Part shown: piece by piece, positions 59,101 to 64,000 of the stretch | Layout of the letters: the number at the start of each line of letters is the position of its first letter | Numbering within the stretch: position 1 is the first letter of the stretch | Program-made: the position numbers and the translations under genes | Notes under the pieces: model-generated | Told to the model about the DNA's origin: nothing | Seen by the model: only the letters and a program-made list of their open reading frames with translations | Databases searched by the model: none | From: Maylandia zebra | Taxonomy: Eukaryota; Chordata; Actinopteri; Cichliformes; Cichlidae | Length of the DNA stretch: 64,000 nt | Direction: 5' to 3' | Assembly (NCBI RefSeq): GCF_041146795.1 | Contig: NC_135177.1 | Coordinates: 38,217,560 to 38,281,559 of the forward strand

Positions 59101-62100
59101 TGAGCAGACTGTTGACGTGTGTGTTCGTGCGTGTGTGTCAGCAGGCTGTGGCAGAGGACAAAGACATGTACGAGGAGTATCTGACTCAGAGGGAGATCCA
59201 GGACCACATCAGTGCCGTCAATGGTGAGAAATAAGCCCCTCCCCCTGTTCTGATGGCATTAATGCTGGTATTGATGACCTAACGATTATGTCACTGTGGG
59301 CGTCAGTGCGGGCAGCGGTGGAGCAGGTCGACGAGGCTCTGGATGTCGCCAACGAGCTTGCTTTGCTGTCGGCACTCCAGCTGCCGTGTTTGGCCCTCAG
59401 GGGCCTCCGTACTGACAATGGGCCCTGGTACCTGGATCAGCTTACCGCAGACCGCCAGCAGAAGGCCCAGGTAAACTAACAAGTGCGGCCCCTGACCTCT
59501 TTCTGACCTCAGTGACCTCTGACCTCTCTGTGACCTCTGACCCCAGAATCAGGGCTCTGTGGATCCTCTGGAGCATGAAGAGCTGCAGGAAGGCGTCACC
59601 GCTGCCAACCAGGAAGCTCAGAGCACGCGAAACAGTACGCCATTTTCTTCCCACGCCCGAACCAGGCTCACCTTTTGACCTCTGACCTCGCCTCAGTATG
59701 TGTGTGTGTTTGTGTGTTTCAGTGGTGGCGGCCCTCCAGAGCGTTAATGCGGCATTGCGTGGAAATGACCCCAGACGCACAGTCAGCTGCCTGATGACCT
59801 CTGACCTCCAGCTGCCTGAAGTGTTTCCGTTTGCGGCGACATTTTATCACCGAGAGCTGCAGCTGCTGCAGAGGCAGACGGCACAGGTGCAACACCGGGT
59901 TTACCTGGAGATGAGTGACAGCGTCACTCAGGGGTGGATCTAGAAGGGTGGCATCGGGTGGCAAGTGCCACCCTAGTTTTGCATGTGACAGTGTTGTTTA
60001 TTAAAATAAGACAGCATTAACAGTTTGAGCATAGTTACAGTCAACAGTGAATATAAATGCTAAAACTGAATATATTGCATAGTGTCCCCCCCTGCACCAG
60101 TAACAAATGGTTCAGCCCATAGCAGGACCGGCTTTTTCCTTGTATTCAGTAGCAAGCGATGCTTATGATTGTGCCAGAGCACATTTTAAACAACACCATG
60201 GGAATTTCAGATTTCACACAGGTGGGTGGATGTTACACTGTGGAAATGGAAGGAAGGTGAGAGTTATTAACCCTCTGGGGTCCACGCACACGCTGCACCT
60301 CCAAATCAAACGACTGATTTAAGATGACACCGCAATAAGCTGCAGCCACGCGGAGTCTTTCAGCCCGTGTTGAAGTTTGGACTTCAAAGTTTTTAATTTT
60401 AATTACAGGCCAGTAAATCCAGAGTGATGAAAAAAATATATATGAGCCATATATATTTCTAAATACTGTCGTCACGTTTTTTGTGTTTAAAAACAAAAAA
60501 TGTTTTCTAAGGACAACACGAAAATGGTAAAGAAAGGGGGGGAGCCTCTTTCCTATTGGTGGAAAAATGTACCATGTCGACCAATTAATGTCACAAAGGC
60601 ACATTGCAATGTAAACACTGTCACCAACTAGTGCAGGGCGATATGACCAAAAATATTTATCACGATATACATTTGAAAATCTGCGATAACGATATGACTG
60701 ACGATATAATTGATGCAAGACAAAATACTTTACAACTCCACAACTTTATTAGTGCAAAAAAACCATCAATCTATCTTCACTTAAACAAGCAGCTGTTTAT
60801 GTGCATTAAAGTTATATAAACATTTAACAGTGCAAATGCAAACTCCTCGCTGACAGTTTAACCAAAAGGCATTTCCAGTGGAAACTGGCCGACATATCCT
60901 CAGCATCACCATGTATAACATCCACAACACTTAAAAAGAGGTCATACACACACAATACCCTGCCATTGTCTTTACGCTGTCTAGACTCTGACTCCTTTAA
61001 AAAGCAGCTGAAGACATTTTTATACAAACGGGCTTTTAATTAATTTTAACTTGTATGTCTGATCTTATTGTAAAGCACTTTGTGATTTTTATCTGTGAAA
61101 TGTGCTATATAAATAAATTTTACTTAATATTACCGTATTAACTAAAAGTATGTTGAAGCACAGTACGTATCGCTCCGCCTACGACAGCCATAACACTCCG
61201 ACAATCCATCAAGCGGTGCGGCTTCGTAGCTTAGCAAAGTCGTACTGAAACATCTGACAGATTTTCGAGCGCCGTGCACATAAAATCGTTTCGAGGTCAG
61301 TAAACACAACCAGAGTTCATACATAAGGCACACGGGATTATAAGGGGCTCTGTCGACTTTCAGACAAATCAAAGGATTGATTTTAAGTGCGCCGTATTTT
61401 CCAAACAACGCGGTAATAACGACGGCCCGCTAGCATTGCGCTACCAAAAATAGTGCTCATTTTCTTATCGTTGCCCAACATTACACCGGTATCACCGTGA
61501 ACGGTATGATATGACCCAGCACTGTCACCAAGTAGAAAACCAGCGGAGTGATACACCTCCTGTTGTCAGGCCTGCAGGTTTATCCCTGTGCTGTTCTCCT
61601 GTCTTGTGGTGGACAAACAATTTCTTTTTACTGTCACACATAATTTGTGGGGCATCTTATTGCGACACCTGATTTTAGTTTTAGTAATATTTTTAAATGG
61701 TTGTACAAAATAAAAAAATAAAAAACGGCAGGTGTATTGGCTGCATTTTTTAGATAAATAGTGGCATATGTTTACAAAATGTACAATTTATATTTACATT
61801 TCAAGTTATAAGAATAATTTACTCAACATGTCTGTTTTTTTGTTTACAGTAAAAAAGATACTACTAGGATTTGAAGTTTGTGTTCAGAACTGAAGAAGCT
61901 TCTTCAGTTTATATAATGACATAATGTCAATGAAGCTTCTTCAGTTCAGAACTGAAGAAGCTTCATTGACATAATGTCATTATATAAACTGAAGAAGCTT
62001 CTTCAGTTTATATAATGACATTATGTCAATGAAGCTTCTTCAGTTCTGAACTGAAGAAGCTTCTCGGATGAGAGGTGAAACGTCTTCAAGTAACTTAGAG

Positions 62101-63953
62101 AAGTCCAGACGCTTTTCTTTGCAAGCTCCTTTGACCACCTGCATGTGTGTTTGGGGGGGGGGGGGGGGGGAGCCTTGATTTTGCCACCCTAAGAAAATTC
62201 CTCTAGCTCCGCCCCTGGCGTCACTGTCATTCAGCTGGCACTTCCTGTTGTCTCCTCCAGGGAGAGCTGCAGGAGGAGGAGCTCTTTGTTGCCGTGGAGA
62301 TGCTGTCAGCCGTTGTTCTCATCAATCAGGGTCTGGAGGCGGGACACCTACAGCAGTTCAGCTCCTCATTGGTCAGTTCGTCCGCAGGGCTCTCCGATGT
62401 AGAGCCCGCCCTGCTCGACAGGTACCGCCTCTTACCCATTTACCTGCTGATGATGTCACTGTTGATAATGACGTCCCTGTTGATGATGTCACTGTCGTAC
62501 AGGTACTTTGAGACTCTGGCTGGTGTGAAACAACAGGTGGGCCGAGACCTGCTTACCTGGAACCAGCTGCAGGAAGGAATCGCCGCTGTGAACGGCTCGG
62601 CGCAGGACGAACAACAGCGTACGACAACGCAATGACATCGTTACAAACACACAATGATGTCATTATAAACAACAAACATTAACTTCTTTGAATTCTGTTG
62701 AGCTGACACTGCGACCTCTGACCCCTGTGACCCTCAGAGCTCCTGGCTGTCGGCCTAATAAACAAGGCCGTGATGAGCGGAGACCCTCAGCGGCTTATCT
62801 CCGCCCTGTTGCTGCCCTCCTGTGGCGTGGACGAGGTTTCACCTGCCAATGCCTGCAAGTACCTGACCCTGCTGAGCCAAGCCAGGCAGATCAAAGCTCA
62901 GGTAACTGCTCAGGTGTAACTGCACAGGTAACCGAGCCATCACCTCAACAGCCCCTCAGAACTGTGACTTTAGTCTTTATCATGACCCTCTGGAGGTAGA
63001 ATCCAGGTGAGGTTTAAACTTTCAGTCACAGGTCCCCCTCCTGTCCAACCAGGTGAGCAGAGACCCGGGAGCCGAGCTGTGGTTGGCTGATATCCAGGAG
63101 GCCGTGAGGATGGCCAATCAGCAGAGTCAGAGAGCTCTAAAGTGTGAGTCACAGATTCATTTACCTGCACAAGTAACCACACCTGTTCAGTTTTTAAGCA
63201 TGTGGGTTAGAAACGATCAGAGGCTGGACCGCCATCGTTTGTGTTTGATGATATTCGTGATCATTGCGACGCACCTGCGGCGCTTTGTGTCAGACGGAGG
63301 AAGGTTGTGAGAGCGAAACGTCTTCATCTTACCTGTTAGCTGTCAGCAGTGACATCACTGAAGGTGTGCTGGGAGACAGGTGTGAACATCGCTCCGAGTT
63401 GCACAAGAAGAAACGACTAAAGGACAGAACTTCCCGTCAGCGTGTTCATTATTGATCCGTGTGTTGATTATTGGTTGTGTGTCCGTCAGTGTGTCTGTCC
63501 GTTGCCGCGGTGAATCAGGCCGTAAAGGAGAACAGGGCGAAGCAGACGCTGCGGGTGCTGTCTCTGCCGGAGGCGGAGCTTCACGGAGTTCTACCTGACT
63601 GTGCTGCAGAATATCAGAGAGAGCTGAGCGCCCTGATGACACGCCGCACACGCACAGGTGAGACACACACACACACACACACACAGAGACACACACACAC
63701 ACACACACACACACAGAGACACACACACACACACACAGAGACACACACACACAGAGAGACACACACACACACACACACACACGTGATTCTCTGTGTGTGT
63801 GTGTGTTCAGGAGATAACCGCAGTCAGTGGGTTCGAGTCCGCCTGCAGGACGGCTCCGTTCATTTCTTCCACCTGAGCAGACTGGAGGGCAGCTGGGAGC
63901 GGCCCCCCGGCTTCGTGCACAACAGCGTCTTCTTGGATCGCCACGACATACAG
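56102..63953 (+). CDS. iqgap3: IQ motif-containing GTPase-activating-like protein 3 (5' part)
   Basis: Eighteen exons in perfect phase: 56102-56129, 57687-57774, 57846-58002, 58107-58184, 58266-58342, 58424-58491, 58665-58778, 58877-59055, 59145-59223, 59307-59470, 59547-59634, 59723-59886, 62261-62421, 62503-62618, 62738-62901, 63053-63143, 63490-63657, 63811-63953. They encode the first 709 residues; the gene runs off the window. The calponin-homology domain (actin binding) spans about residues 25-160 ([60 protein letters not shown]). IQGAP-specific repeats follow ([47 protein letters not shown]). A WW domain ends the window ([15 protein letters not shown] to SWERPP). IQ motifs and the GAP-related domain would lie beyond. 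It is a cytoskeletal scaffold for Cdc42/Rac, calmodulin and actin. The call of iqgap3 over iqgap1/2 rests mainly on adjacency to ttc24. Confidence 0.93.
56600..57374. other. iqgap3 intron 1, no feature recognised
   Basis: An open frame at 56907-57215 does not resemble a known domain and has no flanking splice sites in phase with iqgap3. Confidence 0.4.
57375..57556. mobile_element. Short inverted element resembling paired Penelope ends
   Basis: The left side (cttctgttcatctgaagcgt ... gagaaacgtttcaccacc) and the right side (ggtgaaacgcttctcccact tcagacgaacacag) are inverted relatives with a spacer of roughly 60 bp. The right side carries CTGATGAGGGTGAAACG, and the left side on the minus strand carries CTGATGATGATGGTGGTGAAACG. 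The 'GTGAAACG.CTTC' text resembles the ends of the Penelope-like element at 49367-51672. It has no coding content and lies in iqgap3 intron 1. Confidence 0.55.
60628..61523. mobile_element. Second hAT-like element nested in the first
   Basis: The left end, ctagtgcagggcgatatgacc, and right end, ggtatgatatgacccagcact, are inverted relatives. The direct repeat gtcaccaa flanks them (60620-60627 and 61524-61531). There is no transposase inside. It contains a LINE 3' end at 60984-61132. Confidence 0.7.
60984..61132 (+). mobile_element. LINE 3' end (C-terminal residues and tail)
   Basis: Reads [19 protein letters not shown] then stop, followed by 'ttgtaaagcactttgtgatttt...gctatataaataaattttact', the usual end of fish L2/Rex LINEs. 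It is enclosed by the nested hAT-like element. Confidence 0.75.
61877..62130. mobile_element. Penelope end joined to a cluster of inverted repeats
   Basis: From about 61885 to 62065, arms of about 55-60 bp built from 'gaactgaagaagcttc', 'ataatgacataatgtca' and their reverse complements alternate at least three times. From 62046 the sequence becomes the Penelope terminal tract (gaactgaagaagcttctcgg, then atgagaggtgaaacgtcttc, then gaagtccagacgcttttctt), nearly identical to 51551-51635. Confidence 0.85.
62153..62170. repeat. Poly-G tract (18 G)
   Basis: An uninterrupted G run just inside the right end of the 59929-62217 element. The length is likely to be unstable. Confidence 0.9.
63661..63782. 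repeat. (AC)n microsatellite with GAGAC interruptions
   Basis: CA-rich tract interrupted by 'gaga' every 20-30 bp, in iqgap3 intron 17 between exons 63490-63657 and 63811-63953. Long frames across it are artefacts. Confidence 0.95.
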
Positions 63954-64000
63954 GTGAGACACACCTGAGGCTTACCTGCTCACTTCCTTGTCAAACCAGA

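Larger units (their letters stand above)
59929..62217. mobile_element. hAT-type non-autonomous element carrying nested insertions (iqgap3 intron 12)
   Basis: The left end, caggggtggatctagaagg..., and right end, ...cctctagctccgcccctg, are flanked by a perfect 8-bp duplication, gcgtcact (59921-59928 and 62218-62225). Subterminal 'ggtggcaagtgccaccct' / 'ttttgccaccctaag' text is shared in inverted orientation. The 2.29-kb body holds another hAT-like element, a LINE tail, a Penelope end and palindromes. It starts 42 bp after the exon 12 donor (59886) and ends 43 bp before exon 13 (62261), so it accounts for nearly all of this intron. Confidence 0.9.

Noticed and set aside
63355-63782. Cys/Val-rich minus-strand frames
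   Set aside because: Read-through of the (AC)n microsatellite in iqgap3 intron 17.

Overview
This is vertebrate, almost certainly teleost fish, nuclear DNA. The genes are split into many short exons with GT-AG introns. The interspersed repeats are typical of percomorph fish: Tc1/mariner, hAT-type elements, L2/Rex-like LINEs and a Penelope-like element. Five protein-coding genes could be assembled exon by exon, and reading phase is consistent across nearly all junctions. No bacterial-type operons, CRISPR arrays or rRNA/tRNA genes were seen.

Layout. 1-6,580: gene-free, with retroelement tails and a 3.3-kb element bounded by inverted repeats. 6,755-11,377 (-): polr3gl, an RNA polymerase III subunit, with a complete Tc1 transposon in its last intron, a 52-bp minisatellite in intron 3, and a CpG-rich 5' region to about 13,100. 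13,100-15,600: spacer with a LINE fragment. 15,647-29,169 (+): an igdcc3-type cell-surface receptor (4 Ig + 2 FN3 + TM), whose introns hold two minisatellites, an LTR-like element and an L1-like insertion. 29,170-35,185: gene-free spacer with decayed transposons. 35,186-43,522 (-): a GnRH receptor whose first intron contains about 6.4 kb of 16-bp tandem repeat running right up to the splice donor. 46,434-55,266 (-): ttc24 (TPR protein), with a nested LINE / Penelope-like insertion in one intron and a hAT element beside another exon. 55,267-56,101: head-to-head promoter region. 56,102 to the right edge (+): iqgap3, 5' part only (18 exons, CH domain to WW domain), with a nested transposon cluster in intron 12.

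The genes do not form a pathway. The ttc24-iqgap3 pair is also adjacent at human 1q22, and polr3gl and GNRHR2 map to human 1q21, so this is a conserved 1q21-22-type block. The igdcc3-type gene is the odd member, because human IGDCC3 lies on chromosome 15. About 10 kb (some 15%) of the window is minisatellite, all of it intronic.

The most unusual structures are: the GnRH-receptor intron built from copies of its own 5' splice site; the nested 13/52/208-bp repeat in polr3gl; a Penelope-like element folded into inverted arms inside a LINE with a 17-bp target duplication; hammerhead-ribozyme-like cores at several Penelope-type ends; and an inverted-repeat cluster at 61.9-62.1 kb.
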